Assembly: GCA_947503245.1 (NCBI GenBank)
Contig: CANNCV010000001.1
Span: 1,301,501-1,365,500 of the forward strand
DNA length: 64,000 bases
Source of the DNA: an uncultured Sphingomonadaceae bacterium
GTDB taxonomy: Bacteria; Pseudomonadota; Alphaproteobacteria; Sphingomonadales; Sphingomonadaceae
Reading direction: 5' to 3'
In this document: positions 56,139-64,000 of the stretch, in pieces
How positions within the stretch are numbered: position 1 is the first letter of the stretch
Layout of the letters: each line of letters starts with the position of its first letter
The notes under the pieces: model-generated
Database searches by the model: none
What the model was told of the DNA's origin: nothing
The model's input: the letters and a program-made list of their open reading frames with translations, nothing else
Made by a program: the position numbers and the translations under genes

Positions 56139-56528
56139 ATGGCCCGTGAACCTCAACGTATCCGCAAAAAAGAGCGGAAAAACATTTCTTCTGGTGTGGC
56201 ACATGTCAACGCCAGCTTTAACAACACAATGGTGACAATAACCGATGCGCAGGGCAATGCGATCAGCTGGTCATCTGCTGGCATGATGGGCTTTAAAGGC
56301 TCGCGTAAATCTACGCCATATGCTGCGCAGGTTGCTGCCGCTGATGCTGGCCGCAAAGCTGCCGAGCATGGCATGCGGACATTGGAAGTCGAAGTAAAAG
56401 GCCCCGGGTCAGGACGCGAGTCCGCACTGCGTGCCTTGCAGGCTGAAGGGTTCACCATTACATCAATCCGTGATGTTACACCGATCCCGCATAATGGCGT
56501 TCGACCTTCCAAGCGTCGCCGCGTCTAA
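56139..56528 (+). CDS. rpsK: 30S ribosomal protein S11
   Basis: The 129-residue S11 of the platform. [33 protein letters not shown] and the conserved [17 protein letters not shown] and THIP-type end [18 protein letters not shown] are present. The gene starts 67 bases after rpsM, with AGGAAG before the ATG. Second in the ribosomal-polymerase operon. Confidence 0.98.
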   Translation: MAREPQRIRKKERKNISSGVAHVNASFNNTMVTITDAQGNAISWSSAGMMGFKGSRKSTPYAAQVAAADAGRKAAEHGMRTLEVEVKGPGSGRESALRALQAEGFTITSIRDVTPIPHNGVRPSKRRRV

Positions 56529-56640
56529 TCCGTTCGTCGAAATATTCTAGAAGTGCCGAATAGGCGCTTTTCACAGATGACGGAAAAAGACGCAGCCAGT
56601 TGGTTGTAAAACTTATCCGTCCTTAAGTTAGGGGAAGTCC

Positions 56641-57693
56641 ATGACTGTCAATATCAAGAACTGGCAGGAATTGAAAAAGCCGAATAGCCTGGAAATGAAG
56701 GCTGGCGGTGATCCTAATCGCAAAGCAACCTTTGTCGCTGAACCGCTTGAACGTGGCTTTGGCTTGACATTGGGCAATGCTCTGCGTCGTGTTCTCTTGT
56801 CGTCACTGCAAGGTGCGGCGATCACGTCGATCAAAATTGAAAATGTTCTGCACGAATTCTCGTCACTTGCTGGTGTACGCGAAGACGTCACTGACATTGT
56901 TCTGAATGTTAAGCAGGTCGCTATCAAGATGGACGGCGAAGGCCCGAAACGTTTGCAGCTCTCTGCAACCGGTCCTGCTGTTGTAAAAGCTGGCGATATC
57001 TCGGTCACTGGTGACATTGAGGTGATGAACAAGGATTTGATCATCTGTCACCTTGATGAAGGTGCTACGTTGAACATGGAACTGACGGTTGATGTTGGTA
57101 AAGGTTATGTTCCAGCTGTGGCGAACCGTCCAGCTGATGCGCCTATCGGTTTGATCCCGGTTGACTCACTATATTCGCCAATCCGTCAGGTTAGCTATAA
57201 AGTTGACAAAACCCGTGTTGGGCAAGAGCTGGACTTTGACAGGCTGGCACTGACAATCGAAACAGACGGCACAGTGACACCAGAAGATGCTATCGCCTAT
57301 TCGGCGCGCATTTTGCAGGATCAGTTGCAATTATTTGTTCACTTTGAAGATGCTCTGGCAGCATCTGCTCCTGCCGGCCAGGCTGCGCAGAGCCAAGAAG
57401 ACAGCGATGCCAACCAATTGAATCGCTATCTGCTGAAGAAAGTGGACGAGTTGGAACTGTCTGTACGTTCTGCAAATTGTCTGAAGAATGACAACATCAT
57501 CTATATTGGTGATCTGGTTCAGAAGACCGAAGCCGAAATGCTGCGTACGCCTAATTTTGGACGCAAATCTTTGAACGAGATCAAAGAAGTATTGTCCAGC
57601 ATGGGTCTGCGTCTTGGAATGGATATTCCTGGTTGGCCACCTGAAAATATTGAAGAAATGGCCAAGAAGCTTGAGCAAGAGCTGTTAGGCTAA
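56641..57693 (+). CDS. rpoA: RNA polymerase alpha subunit
   Basis: The 350-residue alpha subunit. The N-terminal domain shows [31 protein letters not shown] and VILNVKQ-like dimerisation strands; the C-terminal domain ([42 protein letters not shown]) binds UP elements and activators. A 14-residue acidic linker ([10 protein letters not shown]...) joins them. GGGGAA precedes the ATG. Third in the operon, 112 bases after rpsK. Confidence 0.98.
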   Translation: MTVNIKNWQELKKPNSLEMKAGGDPNRKATFVAEPLERGFGLTLGNALRRVLLSSLQGAAITSIKIENVLHEFSSLAGVREDVTDIVLNVKQVAIKMDGEGPKRLQLSATGPAVVKAGDISVTGDIEVMNKDLIICHLDEGATLNMELTVDVGKGYVPAVANRPADAPIGLIPVDSLYSPIRQVSYKVDKTRVGQELDFDRLALTIETDGTVTPEDAIAYSARILQDQLQLFVHFEDALAASAPAGQAAQSQEDSDANQLNRYLLKKVDELELSVRSANCLKNDNIIYIGDLVQKTEAEMLRTPNFGRKSLNEIKEVLSSMGLRLGMDIPGWPPENIEEMAKKLEQELLG

Positions 57694-57784
57694 TTTCTTA
57701 TAAGAGGTCAGGGCGGCGCCTCATCCAATGCCGCCAGCTACGGGCTACCTCATACGGGCCCATATCGAACAGAAGGAAGACATC

Positions 57785-58213
57785 ATGAAACATAAAATTG
57801 GCGGTCGTAAGCTACAACGTACCTCTTCGCATCGCGCGGCTTTGTTCCGTAATATGGCGGCTGCACTCATCAAGCATGAGCAAATCACCACCACCTTGGC
57901 CAAAGCGCGTGAACTGCGTCCTTACACAGAAAAGCTGATCACTTTGGCGAAAAAAGGCGGCCTTTCAAATCGCCGTATCGCTGATGCGCGTTTGAAAGAC
58001 GATGTTCAGCTGCGCAAATTGTTCGATGAGCTGGCTGAGCGTTATAAAGACCGTGATGGCGGCTATACGCGCGTTATTAAAGCTGGTTTCCGTGCATCAG
58101 ATGCGGCTGCAATGGGCGTTATTGAACTGGTTGACCGCGATGAAAGCGCGAAAGGTCAGGATAGCGGTCCTGATCAGAATGCAACTGATGAATATGCAGA
58201 CGCAGAAGCATAA
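57785..58213 (+). CDS. rplQ: 50S ribosomal protein L17
   Basis: The 142-residue L17 with [20 protein letters not shown] and the conserved [15 protein letters not shown] and [17 protein letters not shown]. The last 25 residues are an acidic tail ([17 protein letters not shown]). ATG 57785 with AAGGAAG upstream is preferred to the in-frame ATG at 57728. Last gene of the operon, followed by a terminator. Confidence 0.97.
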   Translation: MKHKIGGRKLQRTSSHRAALFRNMAAALIKHEQITTTLAKARELRPYTEKLITLAKKGGLSNRRIADARLKDDVQLRKLFDELAERYKDRDGGYTRVIKAGFRASDAAAMGVIELVDRDESAKGQDSGPDQNATDEYADAEA

Positions 58214-58240
58214 GCTTAAGTAACATATTACATAGTTTTT

Positions 58241-58271
58241 AAGGGGCGGGGAGCAATCTTCCGCCCTTTTT
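58241..58271 (+). terminator. Rho-independent terminator of the rpsM-rplQ operon
   Basis: AAGGGGCGG pairs with CCGCCCTTT (one G-T pair), followed by a T-run TTTTC. It closes the operon 28 bases after rplQ. Confidence 0.8.
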
Positions 58272-58405
58272 CTTTGCATGCTGTTTATGCAGGAAAATAG
58301 ACATATGAAGAGCAATACAAGCTGCGTTTTGCAGAGCGGCTGTTCCCATTATCTAACTAGGAATCTGCATCATAGGTGCCAAATATGCTCGATATGTCTT
58401 GACAG

Positions 58406-58437
58406 TTTGTAATTTCTGTATAAACAGAAATTACAAA
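58406..58437. promoter_or_regulatory. Perfect 13-base palindrome, candidate operator before the DUF4166 gene
   Basis: TTTGTAATTTCTG and CAGAAATTACAAA are exact inverted 13-base arms around TATAAA. A consensus TTGACA (58399-58404) abuts the left arm, so the element would lie over the promoter. The loop TATAAA is only 14 bases from it, short for a normal spacer, so the -10 is unclear. The ATG at 58481 is 44 bases downstream of the element. Confidence 0.6.
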
Positions 58438-58480
58438 ATATAAGGATAGTTAAGAAATAACGCCATTTGAGGAGGCGTAT

Positions 58481-59212
58481 ATGTTGAAGCTAAGGCACGA
58501 TAAGAGTGAAGCTTTCGGAATGGGGCAGGATAGACCAGCCCCTTCTCAAGCGATTGACCTAGCGAACTATCCTAAAGCGCAGCAGCATCATGTATTGGGT
58601 GATTTGCGGTTCCGGCGTCTCTTGGGGGCACGGCAATGGGCGGCATTGCCAAATATGGTGCGTAAGCGGTTTTCCAAACGGCTAAGCGACGGTGCAGCAG
58701 CGCTTTATGCAGGGTATTTGGCCGAAGCGCGCTTTAGTGTTTTTGGCCGCTGTCTAGCCAATATCATGCGTATCATCGGTGCGCCTCTGCCCTTGCATGA
58801 TCATATTGGCGCTGTCGCGACGGTGTCTGTTGTTGAAGATCTGGCCCAAGGAGGGCAGATTTGGAGCCGCAGCTATCACCATGCCAATGGTTTTCCGCAG
58901 ACGATTCACAGTGTGAAAGAATTTGCAGGACCAACGGGCATAAGAGAGTATATTGGCCATGGCCTGGGCATGGCTCTGCGGGTTGAACCAATTGAAAATG
59001 GACTGGCCTTTCGCAGCGACCATTATTTCCTGAAACTAGCCAAGCGATATATTGCGCTCCCCAAATGGCTTGCGCCCATGCACTTGGAGGTTTGTCATAT
59101 TGATAGGGGGCATGATCCACAGGGCCGCTCACAATTTGATTTTAGCCTGAAGCTTGAAGCGCCCTTGCTGGGTGAACTGGTTTATCAGCGCGTCCGCTTT
59201 CATGATCGGTAG
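58481..59212 (+). CDS. DUF4166 domain protein
   Basis: The 243-residue protein contains the DUF4166 pattern (HHVLGDLRFRRLLGARQW, GAALYAGYLAEARFSVFGR, GGQIWSRSYHHANGFPQTIHS and the late LEVCHIDRGHDPQGRSQF, LEAPLLGELVYQRVRF). In some bacteria DUF4166 is fused to the C-terminus of saccharopine-dehydrogenase-like proteins, as the separate gene next door would suggest. Function is unknown. GAGGAGG eight bases before the ATG is a near-perfect ribosome-binding site. First gene of a two-gene unit. Confidence 0.85.
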   Translation: MLKLRHDKSEAFGMGQDRPAPSQAIDLANYPKAQQHHVLGDLRFRRLLGARQWAALPNMVRKRFSKRLSDGAAALYAGYLAEARFSVFGRCLANIMRIIGAPLPLHDHIGAVATVSVVEDLAQGGQIWSRSYHHANGFPQTIHSVKEFAGPTGIREYIGHGLGMALRVEPIENGLAFRSDHYFLKLAKRYIALPKWLAPMHLEVCHIDRGHDPQGRSQFDFSLKLEAPLLGELVYQRVRFHDR

Positions 59213-59224
59213 AGGTGAGAGAAT

Positions 59225-60394
59225 ATGAAACGGATTATGATCATCGGAGCATCCGGCGTATTTGGCAGCCGTCTTGCAACGTTGCTGAATCACGAACCAA
59301 ATATCATGCTTGTCTTAGCTGCCCGCTCTAAGCCCAAATTGCAGCAATTACTGGATAGGCTGGATGCGCGTCACAGTTTTGCGATTATCGATCGGGACCA
59401 GATAAGCAGCGAAGATTTGCAGAATATTGACCTTGTTATCGATGCAGCCGGACCATTTCATAAGGGTCATGATATGGTTATACAGGCGTCTATCAGTGCA
59501 GGTTGCGATTATATTGATCTGGCAGATGGGCGGGAATTTATCGCCAATATCAGCCAATATGATGACGCTGCCCAAGAAGCAGGCGTTGCTGTAATTAGCG
59601 GCGCGAGCTCTATCCCGGCATTATCCCATGCAGTGATTGATAAGCTGTGCCACAGTTGGCGTGCCATTGATGATATTTATGTTGGAATATTTCCAGGCAA
59701 CCGCGCACCGCGTGGCCTGTCTGTAGTGCAGTCCATCCTGTCTTATGCAGGTCGGCCTGTGCGCGTGTTCAAGAACGGGCATTGGCAACATCTGACGGGC
59801 TGGGCAGGGCTGCATAGGCGCAACATCCCTTTCGCCGGAAAGCGCTGGGCCAGCATTTGTGATACGCCGGAGCAGGATTTGCTGGTTGAGGCCTATAAGC
59901 CTGCAGGGTCCGCCGAATTCTATGCCGGCATGGAGCTGTCTATATTGCATTTGGGGCTTTATATACTCAGTTTGCCGGTACGATGGGGGTGGCTCAATAC
60001 TCTGCAACCTGCATCAAAGGCATTGTTGTGGATGTCTCGGCAGTTTCTACCTTTTGGTTCCGATATCGGGGCTATGGACGTTGAGATTAAGGGACATAAT
60101 GCAAGCGGGCAATCCAGAACATCCCGTTGGGTGCTACGCGCGGATGCCAATCATGGCCCCAATGTGCCTATCTTTGCCGCAGCGATTTTGGCGCGGCGCT
60201 TGGCTAAGGGGATCGTACTGCCAAAAGGTGCGCGTCCATGCCATGGACTGATAAAGTTGGAAGAGTTTGAAGCAGATTTTGCGCAATTCGGGATAAAAAC
60301 GGTGATGCAGGAAAATGCAGCGCCTCAACGTTCTGCTCTGTTGGAACGGATTGTATTACGTTTCCCAATTGCATCCCGCTTTCTCTCTGTCTAA
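59225..60394 (+). CDS. Saccharopine dehydrogenase-like NAD(P)-binding protein
   Basis: The 389-residue protein starts with a Rossmann motif (MIIGASGVFGSRLATLL) and the saccharopine-reductase-like pattern DLVIDAAGPFHKGHDMVIQ, CDYIDLADGREFIANI, GASSIPALSHAVIDKL, followed by a long alpha/beta domain. The family includes saccharopine reductases and trans-acting enoyl reductases of lipid metabolism. The substrate is unknown. It begins 12 bases after the DUF4166 gene and is co-transcribed with it. Confidence 0.87.
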   Translation: MKRIMIIGASGVFGSRLATLLNHEPNIMLVLAARSKPKLQQLLDRLDARHSFAIIDRDQISSEDLQNIDLVIDAAGPFHKGHDMVIQASISAGCDYIDLADGREFIANISQYDDAAQEAGVAVISGASSIPALSHAVIDKLCHSWRAIDDIYVGIFPGNRAPRGLSVVQSILSYAGRPVRVFKNGHWQHLTGWAGLHRRNIPFAGKRWASICDTPEQDLLVEAYKPAGSAEFYAGMELSILHLGLYILSLPVRWGWLNTLQPASKALLWMSRQFLPFGSDIGAMDVEIKGHNASGQSRTSRWVLRADANHGPNVPIFAAAILARRLAKGIVLPKGARPCHGLIKLEEFEADFAQFGIKTVMQENAAPQRSALLERIVLRFPIASRFLSV

Positions 60395-60421
60395 TCTGCG
60401 CCAGAAACAGGAGAATTCACA

Positions 60422-62593
60422 ATGCGCAAAGCATCATATCTCGCTCTTATATTGGGAACAGCAGCGATGACCACTATCCCCACGGCATTCGCAAAAGATG
60501 CTGGAGAAGATACTGCGGCCAGTGCCGCACCGGCTAGCCTTGCTTACCCGGTCACGCAAAAGGTGGACCAGGTTGATGAGCAATTCGGGGTTACTGTTGC
60601 TGACCCGTATCGCTGGTTGGAAAATGATGTTCGCGAAGATGATGCCGTAGCCAACTGGGTGGCGGCGCAAAATAAGGTAACGAATGCGTATCTTGATACG
60701 CTAAGCGGCCGTGAGAAACTGGCTGAGCGGATGACGGCGTTTTTCAATTATGAGCGCTTTGGCCTCCCGCGTAATCGCGGCGGCAAATATTTTTATACTA
60801 AAAATGACGGATTACAGAACCAATCAGTGCTTTATGTGCGTGATGGGTTGAACGGCAGCGTCCGCGAGCTGGTTGACCCCAATGTATGGGCATCAGATGG
60901 CGCAACTGCGCTGGCGGGCTGGGTGCCATCCAATGACGGCTCTTTGCTGCTTTATTCTATACAGGATGGCGGTTCTGATTGGCGGACTCTGAAGGTTCTC
61001 GATGTTGCGTCTGGGAAGGTGTTGGACGACAATATTGATTGGGTAAAATTCTCCGGTCTTAGCTGGGTAGGCAATGAGGGTTTCTTATATTCCCGCTTTC
61101 CTGAGCCAGATGAAGGGGCAGAGTTTCAGTCTCTGAATGTCAATCAAGCAGTCTATTATCATAAGGTCGGCACACCGCAGTCGGAGGATATCCAAGTCTT
61201 TGCCACGCCGGAAAATCCAAAAATCGGTAACAGTGCGGAAGTGACCTCTGACGGCGATTGGGTGGTGGTCACATCATCGCTCGGCACAGATGAGAAATAT
61301 GAAGTGTCCGTCATCAATATTGGCAAAGGCGATTGGACGCCCAAAAAACTTATTAGCGGGTTTAAGAATGATTGGCAGTTGATCGATTCCGTTGGCGGCG
61401 ATCTCTATTTTTTAACAGATGACGGTGCGCCACGTCTGCGCATAGTGCGCTTTGATATGGGGAATATTGAAAAGGCACCAACAGAAGTTGTGGCTGAACA
61501 AGAAGCCACATTGGCGGGCGGGTCCATTGTCGGCGACCGGTTGATTATCAGCTATTTGGAGAATGCCAAGTCACTGGCGAAGATGGTGACACTTGATGGT
61601 GAAGCTGCTGGTGACATCACTTTGGATAATATCGGCACTGCGCGCGGTTTTGGCGGCAAACCGGGAAATTCGGAAACATTTTATTCCTTCTCCAGCTTTA
61701 GCCAGCCTGGCGCAGTCTATCGACTGGATACGGCAACGGGTGAAACCACGATATTCAGCCAGCCTGACCTAGCTTTTGATCCAAAGGATTATGTCGCGCG
61801 GCAAATATTCTATCCATCAAAAGATGGCACCAAAATCCCAATGTTTATCGTCCACCGCAAAGATATCGACCTGTCGAAAGGCGCGCCGACATTGCTTTAT
61901 GGCTATGGTGGCTTCAACATTTCTTTGACGCCCGGCTTTTCCGCCACAAGACTGGCATGGATGGAAGCTGGCGGTGTCTTTGCCATGGCCAATCTGCGTG
62001 GCGGCGGTGAATTTGGTAAAGCATGGCACGATGGCGGTCGTTTGCAGAATAAGCAAAATGTGTTTGATGATTTTATCGCGGCTGGTGAATATTTGATTGC
62101 TGAAGGTGTGACTGGAAAAGGTCAATTGGCCATTGAAGGGCGCTCCAATGGCGGTTTGCTGGTTGGCGCGGTAACCAATCAGCGGCCAGACCTGTTCGCC
62201 GCGGGTCATGCTGCGGTTGGCGTTATGGATATGCTGCGCTTTGACCGGTTTACCGCTGGTCGTTATTGGGTCGATGATTATGGCTATCCTGATCGTGAGC
62301 CGGATTTCAAAAACCTTTTAAGCTATTCGCCTTATCACAATATCAAAGATGGGACAGATTACCCTGCTGTCATAGTCAGCACGGCGGACACAGATGACCG
62401 CGTTGTGCCGGGCCATAGCTTTAAATATACAGCGGCGTTGCAAGCCGCCAACACTGGCGATGCGCCCAAGATCATCCGGATTGAAACAAGGGCAGGCCAT
62501 GGCTCTGGTAAACCAACGGAGAAGATCATCGAAGAGTTTTCCGATATCTACGCATTTTTGGCGTACCATACCGGTTTGGAAATCGCCGAGTAA
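60422..62593 (+). CDS. Prolyl oligopeptidase family serine peptidase (S9A)
   Basis: The 723-residue enzyme has a signal peptide (LALILGTAAMTTIPTAFA) and so acts in the periplasm or outside. An N-terminal seven-blade propeller is followed by the alpha/beta hydrolase domain: nucleophile S575 in EGRSNGG, the aspartate in TADTDDRV (about residue 656) and the histidine H693 in RAGHGSGKP. The oxyanion and specificity segment LLYGYGGFNISLTPGF is characteristic of prolyl endopeptidases. It cleaves after proline in short peptides. AGGAG is seven bases before the ATG. Confidence 0.95.
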   Translation: MRKASYLALILGTAAMTTIPTAFAKDAGEDTAASAAPASLAYPVTQKVDQVDEQFGVTVADPYRWLENDVREDDAVANWVAAQNKVTNAYLDTLSGREKLAERMTAFFNYERFGLPRNRGGKYFYTKNDGLQNQSVLYVRDGLNGSVRELVDPNVWASDGATALAGWVPSNDGSLLLYSIQDGGSDWRTLKVLDVASGKVLDDNIDWVKFSGLSWVGNEGFLYSRFPEPDEGAEFQSLNVNQAVYYHKVGTPQSEDIQVFATPENPKIGNSAEVTSDGDWVVVTSSLGTDEKYEVSVINIGKGDWTPKKLISGFKNDWQLIDSVGGDLYFLTDDGAPRLRIVRFDMGNIEKAPTEVVAEQEATLAGGSIVGDRLIISYLENAKSLAKMVTLDGEAAGDITLDNIGTARGFGGKPGNSETFYSFSSFSQPGAVYRLDTATGETTIFSQPDLAFDPKDYVARQIFYPSKDGTKIPMFIVHRKDIDLSKGAPTLLYGYGGFNISLTPGFSATRLAWMEAGGVFAMANLRGGGEFGKAWHDGGRLQNKQNVFDDFIAAGEYLIAEGVTGKGQLAIEGRSNGGLLVGAVTNQRPDLFAAGHAAVGVMDMLRFDRFTAGRYWVDDYGYPDREPDFKNLLSYSPYHNIKDGTDYPAVIVSTADTDDRVVPGHSFKYTAALQAANTGDAPKIIRIETRAGHGSGKPTEKIIEEFSDIYAFLAYHTGLEIAE

Positions 62594-62620
62594 CGTGGTT
62601 TTGTAAAGTGTTGATAAAAT

Positions 62621-62661
62621 TGCGTCGCATCCTTTTGCTGTAATGGTAAGGGTGTGACGCA
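62621..62661 (+). terminator. Long hairpin after the prolyl oligopeptidase gene
   Basis: TGCGTCGCATCCTT pairs with AAGGGTGTGACGCA over 14 base pairs, two of them G-T, with a 13-base loop. It is followed by TTTC, a modest U-run. It is probably a terminator or an mRNA 3' stabiliser. Confidence 0.55.
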
Positions 62662-62795
62662 TTTCATTCATTTAGGAAGTCTAAAACCTGAACATAAGGC
62701 AACGTTCGCGTTCAGGAAAACCTCATCGAATATGAACTATACAGGATTCGCAAGCTCGGAAATGGTTCTCGAGCAGCGAAGTAAAGGACATTAAG

Positions 62796-63308
62796 ATGAA
62801 GACTTTTATCAAAGCCCTGACCGGAACCGCTGCCGCTGCTGCGATGGCTGTTTCTGCAACTCCCGCCGTCGCTAAGGAGCGCGGCAATGGTATTGGCGCC
62901 GAAGAGGTTATCGCCGGCGCATTGGTTATCGGAGGCATCGCCGCACTGGCTGGCGCTTTTGATGGCAAAGATAATTACCGCTATAACCGTGCTGGTTTCC
63001 GTGGTGACTATCGTGGTGATTTTCGCCGTAACAATCGCAATTTCATCAACCCGCGTAAGGCTGTTAACCGCTGTATCCGTGCCGCTGAACGGCGTGCAGG
63101 GCGGACATTTGGAGCCGCTGATGTTACGCAAATCCGTGATGTAGACCGGACACGCTTCGGTTATCGGGTTAAAGGCCGGATCGTTGTACAAAATGGCTAT
63201 AATGGCCGTGGCTTCCGTAACAGCTTCGACCGTGGACGGTTCACCTGTTTCGTAGGTGGAGGACGCGGTGCAGATATACGCTTCCGGGGCCTGGGTAACG
63301 GCCGTTAA
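62796..63308 (+). CDS. Secreted basic Arg/Gly/Asn-rich protein, tandem paralog 1
   Basis: The 170-residue protein has a signal peptide (FIKALTGTAAAAAMAVSATPAVA). A short hydrophobic Gly/Ala-rich segment (EEVIAGALVIGGIAALAGAF) is followed by an arginine-, glycine- and asparagine-rich stretch and a small C-terminal domain with two cysteines (VNRCIRAAERRAGRTFG, VTQIRDVDRTRFGYRVKGRI). It is similar in plan and in the IGGIAA segment to the protein that follows. I do not recognise a function; the basic loop would suit binding to an acidic surface or nucleic acid. AAAGGA precedes the ATG. Confidence 0.72.
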   Translation: MKTFIKALTGTAAAAAMAVSATPAVAKERGNGIGAEEVIAGALVIGGIAALAGAFDGKDNYRYNRAGFRGDYRGDFRRNNRNFINPRKAVNRCIRAAERRAGRTFGAADVTQIRDVDRTRFGYRVKGRIVVQNGYNGRGFRNSFDRGRFTCFVGGGRGADIRFRGLGNGR

Positions 63309-63416
63309 TATGTAAAATCTAACAGATACGGGGTTGGTTCAGCTAAGAGCCAGCCCCGTTCACTATAATGATAGGCAATGAGGCACAGAGCGCGTTGCGA
63401 AGCGGAAGGAAAAGAT

Positions 63417-64000
63417 ATGACCAAGACACAAAAAATGGGGACGGCTTTGGCGCTAGCAAGTGCATCAGCATTGGGCCTTATGGCAGCGCCAGCATCAGCA
63501 GCCACCGGCGTAACATACAGCCCAGGTAGCGCATCACTTGCAATAGACCGGGCCCAAATTGCATCATATTTCCCCTCCGCATTATCCGACAATTTGGACC
63601 AGCAAGCGCAAGAAAGCGTAGAATATGGTCGCCGTTTTCGTAGGCGTCGCTTCCGTAGAGGCTTTCGCAGGCGCGGTATCAGAGGCGGGGATATTCTGGC
63701 CGGCATTTTGATTATTGGCGGCATTGCTGCAATTGCCGATGCGGCCAGTAACGACAATAATAATACGCGCACCTATCCACGTCGCGACCGTAACCAGCAA
63801 CAGCGTAATACCCGCACAACCACAAGTGATATTAATGCAGCTGCTGACCAGTGCGCAAATGCCGCTGAGGAGCGTTATGGCAATGGTTCCAGAGTGAATG
63901 ACATAAGCCGTATTGAACGTGCAGATAATGGCTTTAACGTTCAAGGTACCATCGAAGTGCAAAACCAGCTCGACAGCTTTAGCTGCGGTGTCATTGGTGG
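63417..64000 (+). CDS. Secreted basic protein, tandem paralog 2 (3' end outside window)
   Basis: An open frame starts at ATG 63417 and runs off the window after 194 codons. It has a signal peptide (TALALASASALGLMAAPASA), a polar linker, an arginine-rich segment (GRRFRRRRFRRGFRRRGI) and then GGDILAGILIIGGIAAIADA, closely like the upstream paralog. A cysteine-containing C-terminal domain (DQCANAAEERYG, ISRIERADNGFNVQGTIEVQ) again matches its neighbour. AAGGA lies eight bases before the ATG. Function unknown; it is likely a tandem duplicate. Confidence 0.7.
   Translation, partial: MTKTQKMGTALALASASALGLMAAPASAATGVTYSPGSASLAIDRAQIASYFPSALSDNLDQQAQESVEYGRRFRRRRFRRGFRRRGIRGGDILAGILIIGGIAAIADAASNDNNNTRTYPRRDRNQQQRNTRTTTSDINAAADQCANAAEERYGNGSRVNDISRIERADNGFNVQGTIEVQNQLDSFSCGVIG

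Overview
The window is a 64 kb chromosomal segment of a moderate-GC alphaproteobacterium, most likely a sphingomonad (Sphingorhabdus/Parasphingorhabdus-like). This is inferred from gene content and protein style (sigma-F/NrsF with a bufferin operon, DUF2721, RarD, MlaA, argH-lipoprotein-lysA order, E. coli-type pyrC facing ygfZ, CIRCE-controlled groESL), not from a database search. I see no prophage, insertion sequence, CRISPR array or rRNA. One tRNA (Val, anticodon UAC) is present.

Layout. 0-3.8 kb: end of an amidohydrolase gene followed by a flavoprotein, an HDAC-family deacetylase and a CxxS thioredoxin-like protein, probably one operon. 3.8-4.2 kb: AT-rich island with a small orphan RiPP-precursor-like ORF. 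4.2-23 kb: mostly housekeeping and single genes (EamA transporters, aconitase, DUF389, TetR, ygfZ, pyrC, GNAT, DUF1330, MscS, metC, sseA, an FeS photolyase, queF, a winged-helix regulator). 23.4-29 kb: tRNA-Val, a TlpA-like lipoprotein whose start codon overlaps that of divergent argH, then argH, a tiny lipoprotein, lysA and a siroheme synthase with a decayed SUMT domain, then two hotdog thioesterases. 29-31.1 kb: a compact three-gene unit (50-aa peptide plus two unrecognised proteins, one cupin-like) behind a palindrome. 31-45 kb: DUF2721, a membrane-anchored cytochrome c, pheA, a second winged-helix regulator, a LuxR solo, polA, MlaA, two adjacent c-di-GMP genes and a MATE exporter. 45-52 kb: groESL with CIRCE, then a bufferin (copper-binding RiPP) operon bufA1-bufB-bufC-doxX and sigF-nrsF. 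52-64 kb: sppA, a secreted lectin-like protein, the rpsM-rpsK-rpoA-rplQ operon, a DUF4166/saccharopine-dehydrogenase-like pair behind a perfect 13-bp palindrome, a prolyl oligopeptidase and two tandem paralogous secreted basic proteins (the last runs off the window).

How it fits together. The best-supported special system is the bufferin locus. The precursor carries a signal peptide and four cysteines, its MNIO enzyme and partner follow directly, and the ECF sigma/anti-sigma pair is downstream. An exact GTAACC-N16-CGAA element (the sigma-F type motif as I recall it from Caulobacter) lies in front of bufA1, a second exact copy lies inside bufC ahead of doxX, and a one-base-shorter copy lies ahead of nrsF. 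The most enigmatic unit is the three-gene cluster at 29.0-31.1 kb, for which I can assign no function. Several strong regulatory palindromes were found by eye: near the small membrane gene at 14.2 kb (apparently leaderless), tetR, the winged-helix gene at 22.3 kb, the 29-kb cluster and the DUF4166 gene.
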